Shown here in pieces: positions 52,090 through 64,000 of a stretch of 64,000 nucleotides of DNA. Position 1 is the stretch's first letter, and every line of letters starts with the position of its first letter. Below the pieces are notes generated by a model. It searched no databases and was not told where the DNA came from. It worked only from the letters and a program-made list of their open reading frames with translations. This stretch comes from Latrodectus hesperus (taxonomy: Eukaryota > Arthropoda > Arachnida > Araneae > Theridiidae). Location of the stretch: contig CM075862.1 of assembly GCA_037975125.1 (NCBI GenBank), positions 66,375,730 to 66,439,729 on the forward strand, read 5' to 3'. Made by a program: the position numbers and the translations under genes.

Positions 52090-52754
52090 TATTCGTTTGG
52101 AATTTCTCAGCCTAGTCTAACTCTCTTCGTACAGCATATATATCAGGATACAATGAAAGCTTCCATTGCGTATATCTTAAGGTACTTTTATAAGAAGGGA
52201 TAAGGACATGGAATTGTCTAAGTGAGCTACTTGAAAACTTGTCTACTAGACACAAAGCATAATCTTGCTTAGGTGCATAGGTGATCTTGCGCAGTACGAA
52301 AGAGTATCCTTAAGTGACAACCAATGTTTAGAATGGTTCGAAGTATGACATAGAGAGCCTACATTTCGTTACTAGAATAAAGAGTTATGGAGTCACAGTA
52401 CTTTGGTCAGAAAGCAACGATATACGGGCTGGCACACGTTGATGCTTATGGTTTTGGAACTTCTTACAGCGTATGAGGTACTATTTTGGTCAGCTAGTAC
52501 GTCTTACCTAAGCGGTACAGATGAAGTATAACCGTTTCACAGGAAAGATTAAATTGTCTGTCTAGTTCACCACACGCTTGACAACTGTCTTCCTTAATGA
52601 CCACCTGCAGAGCTTTGTCATCCAAGGTCTGACATCGTCTACTGTGAGATTCATCACAAAAGGACAAATCTCCCGACCTGTTTTTGTGAAATGAGTTAAT
52701 AAAGTGAGAAGAATCATGCAAACTAGTGTATGACATGGTTGAGATACTGGTCAT
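52090..52754 (-). pseudogene. Decayed mariner transposase
   Basis: Minus-strand reading from 52754: after an atypical start, RSGDLSFCDESHSRR, TLDDKALQVVIKEDS and CETVILHLYRLGKTY give the second half of the mariner DNA-binding region. An in-frame TAG follows, then LTKIVPHTL (the WVPHTL linker, about 52466-52490), HKHQRVPARISLLSDQ, and in another frame SLKDTLSYCARSPMHLSKIM with LCV and two stops (about 52243). Similarity fades by 52090. Several stops and frameshifts show a long-dead copy. It belongs to a different mariner lineage from 2072-2967 and from the stub at 57860. Its 5' end runs into the inverted repeat described separately. Confidence 0.8.
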
Positions 52755-53124
52755 TTGAGAGCAGGAATATCCCCCGTTATAAAAACAAGTCGATTGCGCA
52801 CTTTTGTCAATTATAGCTCATACAGAAGCGAAGAGAAATGGACGTGACGCAGCAGCTCGGTGCTTTGCCGTACGTTCATTCATCTCACTATCCCCAAACG
52901 CTTGACATACTCGACTTAATGCAGCAGCTGATAAGCCCACTTTAAAGAGGCAAGGCAAACAACACTGACCGAGCTGTTGCATTCATTTCTCTTCGCTTCT
53001 GTATGAGCTATAATTGATAAATGCGCGCAATGGACTATTTTTACAACGATTGAAATTCCTGCTCTTAAATGACCAGTATCTCAACCATGTCATTCACTAA
53101 TTTGCATGATTATTCTCACTTCAT
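52699..53124. repeat. Long imperfect inverted repeat spanning a mariner 5' end
   Basis: The left arm (52699-52869) and right arm (52949-53124) are inverted copies of about 170 bp with a spacer of about 79 bp. The best blocks are TGACATGGTTGAGATACTGG extended by TCATTT.AGAGCAGGAAT, and CAATTATAGCTCATACAGAAG extended by CGAAGAGAAATG. By eye identity is about 85 percent. The left arm includes the first codons and 5' leader of the decayed mariner; the right arm repeats them in inverted orientation. A transcript would fold into a long hairpin. Confidence 0.9.
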
Positions 53125-53999
53125 TATATGGCAACGCAAAAAATGTAACAAGTATCTTGTTTACCTTGAATGTATAGATCAGATTGAATAAGAAATTATT
53201 CTTCCATGTTTGATGAAATGGAGACAAAAACCAAGTATTATTTTATTTTGTGTCTGTAAAAGGGTTTCATCTCAAAATATTTGATGTTATTATTGGAAAA
53301 AATTCAAAAGACACATTTCTTATAAAATTTTCATTACATAATTCTAAGAGTAAAATGTTTCTTAACAATAGTCATGATTTTTTGCTACCCATGCTAAAAT
53401 TTTCAGAATAATAATAATCAATTTCTTGTGAATAGAAAAGTACTATCAACAATCAATTTAAAGAAAATTCGTAGTGAAAAATAAACACATTTTTTAATAA
53501 TAGATAAAATTTCCCTCTTTCGCGATTTATATTGGAGAGAGTTCATAGAGAAAATAATTTGCTTTATGAATTTTCCAGAATACACAATAATTTTATCATT
53601 CATTATTTATATTGCTTCAAATATATAAAAGAATTGAAAATAAGAGTATCTTTTCAAAGTTAACCCATAATTTATGGGGTAATTCAAAGCATTTGGCTGC
53701 CTACTCTATTAGTTTTGATGTCCATAACATATTGTCAAAAAATGAAAATTTTTCTATGATTGGTTTTGCTCACATTTCATTATGGAAACCTTAAAAAAAT
53801 TTCAATACGTGTACATGACACATATGTTTGCACAAATCTTAAGCACATCATTAGTTTCTCACGTTAGTACACTAATCAAAATCAAATAGAACACCTACTT
53901 TTCAAAGATATTTGTCTTACCCCATGAACTTATTAGGATAGTAAACGTTTGCAAATTATCAACTTACATTTTTATAATTGTTTTTAAACTTGTAGAAAC
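53125..53999. other. AT-rich sequence without a gene
   Basis: Nothing recognisable before the next SINE; the 3' end holds its left target duplication. Confidence 0.55.
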
Positions 54000-54304
54000 G
54001 CCGACCGATGGCTGAGTGGTCAGAGTGCCTGACTGCGGATAGGGAGGTCCTGGGTTCGAATCCTGGTTCAGGCATGGATGTTATTTTCTTTCTCTGTTCT
54101 CTCTGTGTCTCTATCCTTTCTTCCGTGATGATGTATGAATGTGGCCCACCCTATAAACGGGTTTGTGATGGTAAGAGGCGGGTAACGCTACTCGCCTCCG
54201 TGACTTGGTTAACAGGTGCTCCCTGGGTAACGACAAATGAGTATCAGTTTCTGGTTTTGTTCTGGCATAGGGTTAAACCTTCAAGTGCCCGCCGTTGGAA
54301 AAAA
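54000..54304 (+). mobile_element. tRNA-derived SINE, family B, with target-site duplication
   Basis: The best-preserved SINE head in the window: A box in GATGGCTGAGTGGTCAGAG and a perfect B box GGTTCGAATCC (54053-54063). Then come CATGGATGT, a TTTCTTTCTCTG body, ATGTATGAATGTGGCC, CCCTATAAACGGGTTTG, CGCTACTCGCCTCCGTGAC, TGGGTAACGACAAATGAG and the CCGCCGTTGG end with an A-run. Duplication AAACTTGTAGAAAC / AAACTTGCAGAAAC flanks it (53986-53999 and 54305-54318, one mismatch). Confidence 0.95.
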
Positions 54305-54318
54305 AAACTTGCAGAAAC

Positions 54319-54802
54319 AATGCGCTTCAGTAAATTATTTTCTAATTTTTTTTGAAGTGCTTGAAGGAATTTTTGTTTCAATAATATATGAGACACGAAA
54401 TAGTCTTTTTTTTATTAATAAAAATAGCATTGCATGTCTCAACTTATTCGAGTTAAATGTCAGCAATGAATCTACAGAATGATGGAAAATTTGAGCATAA
54501 CACTTTCCTAATATTTTTGATCGCAAACATTGAATACCTTTGTTATAGCGAAAGATAGAAAAATGCAGGAATCCGGGAGATTAATTTTTGGCTTATTTAC
54601 GAAAACAGCACTTAAATTAATCATTGATCTTATTTTGATCTTAAAACAAATATTTTATTTTTTATATCCTTATGCTCAGAATTTAATGCTCTGAACTTCA
54701 CTAGCTTTTCTAAAATTATAATTTGTAGTGATAACATTAGAATTCGAAAACAAATATATTTTTTTTGGAAATTAAAATGAATAATTTTAGTTTATTTGTT
54801 TT
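54319..54802. other. AT-rich spacer between two SINEs
   Basis: Nothing recognisable. Confidence 0.6.
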
Positions 54803-55085
54803 CCGACCTTTAGCTGAGTGGTTAGCGCTTCTGAATCCTTAGCTGTGGGTCTCGGGTTCGAATCCCAGTTCAGTCATGGATGTTACTTTCTTTCTGTGTT
54901 TCTCTGTCCTTTCTTCTGTGATGATGTATGAATGTGGCCCACTCTATAAACGGGTTTGTGGTGGTAAGTCAAGGACAACACTACTAGCCACCGTGACTTG
55001 GTTCACAGGTGCCCGCTGGGTAACGATAAATGAGTTGCAGATTGTGGCATCGGGTTCGTCACCCCTGTGCCCGCCGTTGGAAAAA
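54803..55085 (+). mobile_element. tRNA-derived SINE, family B
   Basis: Collinear with the copies at 30302 and 54000: TTTAGCTGAGTGGTTAGCG head, GGTTCGAATCCC B box, CTATAAACGGGTTTG, CCACCGTGACTTGGTTCAC, CTGGGTAACGATAAATGAG and the CCGCCGTTGG end. A target duplication is only suggested (TTTATTTGTTTT against TTCATTTGTATT), so the copy is probably older than its neighbour. Confidence 0.92.
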
Positions 55086-58224
<3,139 letters not shown>

Positions 58225-58261
58225 GTTAGCAACGTTGCTGACGTTTTAAATTAAATTTATA

Positions 58262-59561
58262 CACTGTCCGAGACAATACAACACCAAGAAGGAGTTACTA
58301 GAAAGAGACGAAATTCGGCAGACCGAAAGAGACGGACACGAGCAATAAGTGATCTAAATTTCGAAATAAATTGCATAATACAGATGTAGAGCAGGGTCGA
58401 GTTACTAGATTATAGGACCACCATGGACGGCAATACACATCAAGGTCAGCAAATGGCATCCATTCCCAAACCTCCAGGTTATAAAAATGGCCCAAGCATG
58501 TTCGATTGGTGAGAGATCTGGTGAACACTGTGATCAAAGGTACAGCTTGCAGTGCATGTTGGTTGACGCGAGCAATGTGCAGTTGGGTGTTATCTTGCTG
58601 ATAAAAGGGATTGGGTGATTCCTGAAGGTAGGGAAGTGTCACCAGCCGCAGCACTTCAACCACCAAACGTTAGTCTGTCATAGTGCCATGAATACGAACT
58701 AGAGGTGAACTGAAATATTACGTAATGACGCTACAAATGACGATGCCTTGTTGTCGTGCGGTGGGACGTTCCACAATTGCTGCAGGATTGGACATGTCAC
58801 GACGTCAACACCACACTCGTATTGGTTGACTACCTCTGAAGAAACATAATCATACATTATCACAAAAGGTGATCCTGTGTCACTCCGTCATCCACATTGC
58901 TCTAATCCGGCACCATTGTAGACGTTGGCGTCTATTCTTTGGGGTGAATGTCCGTCTTCTTAACGGAAGCCATAAATGCATGCTACTTGCAATTATTCGA
59001 CAGCAAATGCTTCTGTTTGATATGGAACATCCATGGTGTCTTGCACGTGTTGCAGAATTTTAGCAGACATGTTTTGCGGAGCTACCACCATCTCTCGTCG
59101 GATGCATCGATCCCCGTGTGCTGGCGTCACTCTCTCTGCACTGGCATCCCGCAAATGTTCCACAATTCCTTCTTCAAACCACAGCCGTTGCGCATCCAGT
59201 CTGTCAGGTCTTTAAGCTGCGATTTGCCATAGGGCCAACTTGCTCTTCTTATTCTTTTCATCCTGCCTTCCGTAAACTCATCTATCTGCTAAAACAAACT
59301 CTGTTGAGATGGTCTGGCATTCCTTGCAATTACAGGTGTATTTTGAGGCAAAAAAAAACTTTCAGTGATATTTTCAAAGCAGCGCAATGGCTCAAATATT
59401 GCTCACCTTGCAGGTTCCTCACCTTATATCTTACCCTACCTGTGCTGGAGAGATGTGCATTTCACATCATTTACATAACTTGGTAAAGTGCGTCTACCAT
59501 GAAATTCGCATAATTTTTTTCTCACTCCTTCTTGGTGTTGCATTTTCAATATCGGGCAGTT
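58262..59561 (-). mobile_element. Nearly full-length decayed Tc1-like element
   Basis: A 1300-bp unit flanked by TA duplications (58260-58261 and 59562-59563). The ends are inverted repeats of about 35 bp: CACTGTCCGAGA...CAACACCAAGAAGGAG at the left, and its imperfect complement (CTCCTTCTTGGTGTTGC...CGGGCAGTT) at the right. The inner 18 bases are the best preserved. The size is normal for Tc1 elements, so there is no large deletion. The transposase lies on the minus strand and is broken. Confidence 0.92.
58430..59400 (-). pseudogene. Tc1-like transposase pseudogene
   Basis: Minus-strand pieces in several frames: a DNA-binding portion around 59000-59150 (RCIRREMVVAPQNMS), RQRLQWCRIRAMW with FCDNV holding the first catalytic Asp (near 58860), PLVRIHGTMTDQ, then NPFYQQDN with the second Asp (58594-58596), and SPDLSPIEHAWAIF with the catalytic Glu (58501-58503). 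The three acids of the DDE triad therefore survive, but at least two stops and several frameshifts separate them, one lying between QQDN and SPDL. The gap between the last two acids is a little under the usual 34 residues, so a few codons are lost. Plus-strand frames in this interval are antisense shadows. Confidence 0.88.
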
Positions 59562-59563
59562 TA

Positions 59564-61971
59564 GATATCTTAAATTGACTAATAGTTTTATAGAGAAAAC
59601 AATTCTTACAATGCTATAAAAATGTTCAGTACAAGAATTCGCATATATATCATTTTTAAACCGCTTAACTTATAGTTTAAAAATTATTATTATTTTTTTC
59701 ATATTTAAACCATCTAGATCTTTATGGTATATAAAAAAACTTATTGAAGGAATTATTTGAATTCAAGGCTTTGGTCAGCATAAGTGAAATGATTATAACT
59801 ATAACAAAAATATGAATCATACAAATAAATATCAAAAATTGCAGAGTTTCGCACATTGTTTTACACTGAAAATATTAATTTCCTTCAACCCTAATCAACT
59901 GTCTGCACTCTTAAAAAAAACTTATGAAATGTATTTAGAACGAGTGAAATTTTACTGTTTCACTTTCTTAAAACTCAAATAATTCTTAAAGCAAAAAATA
60001 ACTTTTTTGAAAGGTTCACTGAAACTATTCTTTAACGAAGAGAGCAATGCAAAACCTCTTAAAGTGTTAAGTGAAGTATAGTAACGAGAGTAAATTTCAG
60101 TATTTTAGAAGAATTGCTACTTTTGGACGGAAGAGTTACTGTAGAAAGTATAAATTTAAGTCCTTTATTTTATGAAATCATTTACTATTTCATACTTGAC
60201 AAAATTCATGCAAAAATGGATCAATGCATTTTGCCTAAATCTTTTTCAATATATAGATTAATTCATCGTATTTTAATTATAATGACATTGAAAGTACAAT
60301 TAATAATAAACATTTTTTGGATTATTTATAAATTAGTATATATATGCATTGTAATATGCAGTGGAATGATCACTACGAATTAAAATTGTAGTATGTTAAT
60401 TTCTAAATACACAAACAATAAGAACACAAATTTGGTTTCCAGTTTAATGTAGCATGTTGTGCAATACAAAAATAAAAACATTACCAATGAAATAAATGGT
60501 ATAGAAAAAATGTAGAGATAAGTTATGATGAATATAATATTACTTGAATTCCTTTGATATTTTTAATCTCTTTGTATTGAAGGAAACAGTTAAATTATTT
60601 TAAAAGTAATTATATATTAATAATATTAAACTACATATTAAACTGTAAAATAGTTTTTTATAAGTAATTCAAAATTAAATTATCACTAGAAAAATATCTT
60701 AATAAAGCGATATGATTATTTATATAATATTTGGAGTAAAAATAATTAAACAACAATCCATAACTCATTCATTGAGTTAAAGAATTTAAATAAACTTAAA
60801 AAAATCAGACCTAAAATAATGATGTGTCACTTGAATGTGATAAATTTCTATAGTAATAATAAAACGCATCAAAATATTATCTGAAACATTATGAGACCAT
60901 ATTATAAAATATTTTATTATGTATTTTTTCATAATATGTTTTATATTGTTACTCTAAATGACATTTAATTTAAAAATTTCTTATATTTTAAGTTTTAAAA
61001 TTATTAAACATATTTTTTTTAAATTGGTAATCTTTTATGAATAAAACAATGGATATTTCCTACAGTAGATGTAGTAAAGCGAAAGCAGCAGTGAAGAAAG
61101 TAGAAAAATGGAAATAATAGAAATTTTACAGGGATTTAAATTTAATTTAACTTGCATAATATTTTTATGTAATATAAAATATTACGGATACAATATATCT
61201 AGTCCAAAAATAGAAGAGTCAATCAAAAATGCATATTTTCTGGTATTAGAGACTAAATTATAAATTTAAACATGACATGTAAACAATGTAATCATTTAAA
61301 TTAAAATATTATGCAAAATTTACCTTAATCTTTCTATTTATTGCATTGATATGATAATTATTGCGCATTTTGAGTAATAATTGTCACGTTAATGTAGTAT
61401 TTTGCACTATTATTTTGCATAGATATTTATAATCTTATAATTTACTATTATTTTGAATTGATTATATATTTCCAAACTTTCATGGAAACATTTTGTTGGA
61501 TGATAAATGTGACTAAACTTTCTATGATTTAAGGAGAAAATTCCAAAATGGGAAACCATTAGTTTCCTGAAAACTATTTCTTTGACAGCTGCAGACTTTT
61601 ATGACTTCTTTTTAAATACAGAGTTGCAAAAACCTATGGTTGTATAAAAGAGAGGAGAGTAGTAGAAAAACTATTAAAAATTGTCATGCAATGAAAAATG
61701 ATCTAGCAGTAAGTTACTTCTTAACAAAAGTTTCTAACAGAAAGTAAATTGATTGTGATGATAGAAATCTTTCAGTTCAAAATACTAATCCTATATATTA
61801 AAGATTTTACGATGATTTTCCGTGAGACGAAATAAAAAATACAGATAATTTTGGGAAAAACGTTTTTCTTGTCCTCACATAAACAATAATTTCATAATTA
61901 AATGCATATACAATAAAAGTATTTTTTCGATGTTTTAAAATGCATGAATAAGCAATATTACTCTTTGAAAT
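59564..61971. other. AT-rich gene-free stretch
   Basis: No gene is recognised. An 89-codon frame at 60114-60383 is Ile/Leu/Tyr-rich and hydrophobic, without motifs. The left part of a SINE target duplication lies at its right edge. Confidence 0.5.
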
Positions 61972-62237
61972 GCCGCTCTGTCTAGTGGTCAGAGTCCCTG
62001 ATTACGGGTAGGGAGATCCTGGGTTCGAATCCTGGTTCTGGCATGGATGTACTTTCTCTCTCTATCTATCCTGTCTTTGTCCTTTCCTTGTATGAATGAG
62101 GTGTAAATGGTACCCTATAAATGGGTCCCTATAGCATATGTGTACTGAAAAAGTCGGACTCCACACCAAAAATATGGTTCAGTTGAAAAAGTGGAGCAGC
62201 GCACCCCATGTTGCCAGTCTAGCTTGCAGACAACAAC
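61972..62237 (+). mobile_element. tRNA-derived SINE, family A, with target-site duplication
   Basis: Head with CTGTCTAGTGGTCAGAG and B box GGTTCGAATCC, body TCTCTCTCTATCTATCCTG, GTATGAATGAGGTGTAAATGG, CCCTATAAATGGG. The family A tail follows (GGACTCCACACC, AATATGGTTCAGTTG, AAGTGGAGCAGCGCACC, CATGTTGCCAG), ending GACAACAAC. The duplication TACTCTTTGAAAT (61959-61971) / TACTCGTTCAAAT (62238-62250) has two mismatches. About 30 bp shorter than the minus-strand copy at 28817. Confidence 0.92.
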
Positions 62238-62250
62238 TACTCGTTCAAAT

Positions 62251-64000
62251 ATTTATTTTTGTGAATAGCAACTTTTGAAAAGCAGAAGTTATAATTCACA
62301 TTAGAAAATGAATGTATAATTTTCTATTAGCCGGAAAAGTTGAATTTTAAAATTAATTGACCGATCCAACAAATTAATTTTGAATCATAGGAAATAATTT
62401 CATTTATTTCGAAGAAATTATTTTTATGAATACGTTTTATTCAATTGATAATGTGACACAATTTTCAGAACACATTAAACACTTCAATTTAAAAATATAA
62501 GGACTGTTTTGTTTTTTTAAAACGTAAGCCATAATAAAATATTTAACATTCTGCTAATTTGTGTTTGAACAATCGCTTGCGTTAACAAGTTTAAAATGCA
62601 ATACTTCTCTATTTCACAGTTTTAATTAATCATTTTTGAAATATTTGCCATACATATTTTGACCTATAAATATAAAAGTATTATAAATTAAAGTTTCTTT
62701 AAAGCGTTTAATTTTCAAAAGATTTAAAAATAATGTTGTAATTTACTCTGACCAGAATATTTTCTTCCTCTGTGCATTGGCTTTTAAAATGTTTAGAGAA
62801 TTAAATTTAAAGAAGCTGCAATTTAAAAAAGTTATTGAATTTACCAGTTAAAAAAGAAGATGTTTAAGAAGAAAAAGAAGACTGAATTTCAAGATGATTT
62901 TATGTTATAAAATGTATTTTATTAATTTTTTTTATTTAAAACATATTTCTTGTCATTTACAAGTTATTATCGTAAAAGTATTTGTAATTGAAGGGTTCTA
63001 AGTACTGTAATTTCATAATGTTAGTAAAAAATACTATTAAAAACCACATTTAAGAAAGTTCCCAAAAAATTCTCCCAGCAAAAGAAATGTAATTAAATAT
63101 ATTTAAGAAAATATTAATTGGAAAATTGTCATAATTTCTATTGAAAAATATTTAAATTTAGGCAGACAGAGTATTTACTAAATGACGTTTTATTAAACGT
63201 CATTTAAATATATCCTAAATTATTAAATATATTTAATATATTTAAATATATATTTGAAAATATATATAAATAAATTTAAGTTTTTAATTTCAGTAAATAA
63301 AAAAAATTCTTATTTACTGATTGAAAAAAAAACTTTATATATTTATAGGAAAAAGGGCGGCGTTTGTCAATGTACGATAACCTTATAGAGTATTTAAACT
63401 TCATATTTTAGAAAAAAATCCATATTTATCTACACCTTAAGTTTCAAATAATCATTTGAAAAAAGGTGATATTTAAATTGATACTTCAATTTTCCTGATT
63501 TAAATGTAAATAAAATGATTGATATTTAATTGCGCAAGAAATATTTATATATTAATGTGAAGCAATATTCATATTTTAAGGTCTTTTTGATTCTATATAA
63601 GATGCTTAAGATAAGTAATATGTAAAAATTTTTGGACATATACTAAAAATATTCTTAAAATGTTACTGCAATTTTTACAAAGAAATGGGAGTGCTAATAA
63701 ATATTAATTAATTTTAAAACTTGTTCTAAGTATTTGATATCTTTATATATTTATAATCATAGAACTTCATTCTAAAATTGTAGCATTTATTTACATAAAT
63801 TTTTATTTTAAATTCTTTATTCAATAAACTTTTAAATAAAATTGCTTTTTTTAGCAAATTGATATATGATTTAAAAAAAACTTCGTATTATTTTAATTTC
63901 TGTTATCAAATATAAATCTGATACTTGTTATTATATTTATGCACTATAATGCACTATTTTTGAAGCGACATTAAGAACAACTACTAAAAACATACATACA
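62251..64000. other. AT-rich gene-free stretch
   Basis: No gene or element is recognised apart from the short hairpin at 63179. Confidence 0.55.
63179..63206. other. Perfect 12-bp hairpin with a CRE half-site in each arm
   Basis: TAAATGACGTTT (63179-63190), loop TATT, then the exact complement AAACGTCATTTA (63195-63206). Each arm carries TGACGT. It could be a cruciform-prone site or a paired bZIP site, or simply chance in AT-rich DNA. Confidence 0.75.

Noticed and set aside
54001..54072. Possible genuine tRNA gene, with similar tRNA-like heads in the other SINEs
   Set aside because: A and B boxes are present, but the acceptor stem does not close and the sequence continues into a repeat body with a tail and target duplication, so these are SINE heads.
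58869..59578. Several plus-strand frames of 60-122 codons
   Set aside because: They lie antisense to the Tc1 transposase pseudogene and have no motifs of their own.
60114..60383. 89-codon hydrophobic frame
   Set aside because: Its composition follows AT content and it has no start context, splice site or family resemblance.

Overview
This window is strongly AT-rich eukaryotic nuclear DNA with no complete, confidently identifiable host protein gene. Almost everything recognisable is repeat-derived: mariner and Tc1-type DNA transposons, one broken non-LTR retrotransposon end, two families of tRNA-derived SINEs, two pieces of another SINE-like family, two GC-rich islands dense in GGCC, and nine long (TA)n arrays. 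The combination of tRNA-headed SINEs, many mariner/Tc1 relics and an AT-rich background fits an arthropod. I think an orb-weaving spider is most likely, but that rests on recalled resemblance of the SINE tails and transposase fragments and not on a search.

Layout. 1-2071: AT-rich DNA with one short open frame. 2072-2967: an internally deleted mariner with perfect terminal inverted repeats. 2970-20735: mostly featureless, with a TA array (6743-6986), a compound microsatellite (14244-14399) and a candidate exon near 11000. 20740-21540: the RNase H end of a non-LTR element joined to a GGCC island. 22400-27040: three sites on the minus strand (a promoter-like first exon, an internal exon and a terminal exon) that could belong to one poorly conserved or noncoding gene. 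27195-27745: second GGCC island, TA array and a repeat tail. 28817-30607: one SINE of each family. 32014-46598: TA arrays, a 30-bp tandem repeat, a SINE and a SINE-like relic. 46740-47180: a SINE-like piece against a Tc1 transposase start. 52090-53124: a decayed mariner whose 5' part lies in a long inverted repeat. 54000-55085: two SINEs. 57860-59561: a mariner 3' stub cut off by a TA array, then a nearly full-length Tc1 element. 61972-62237: a last SINE.

How the parts relate. The mariner and Tc1 copies use TA target sites, and four of the nine TA arrays lie next to transposon or SINE remnants. The SINEs would be mobilised by a LINE partner, which is not present intact here. No copy looks able to encode a working transposase. 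No tRNA, rRNA, CRISPR or operon-like structure is present. I found no strong evidence for a new biological system. The most useful leads are the split minus-strand gene candidate, the two SINE families that share a head but differ in their tails, the long inverted repeat over a mariner 5' end, and the GGCC islands.
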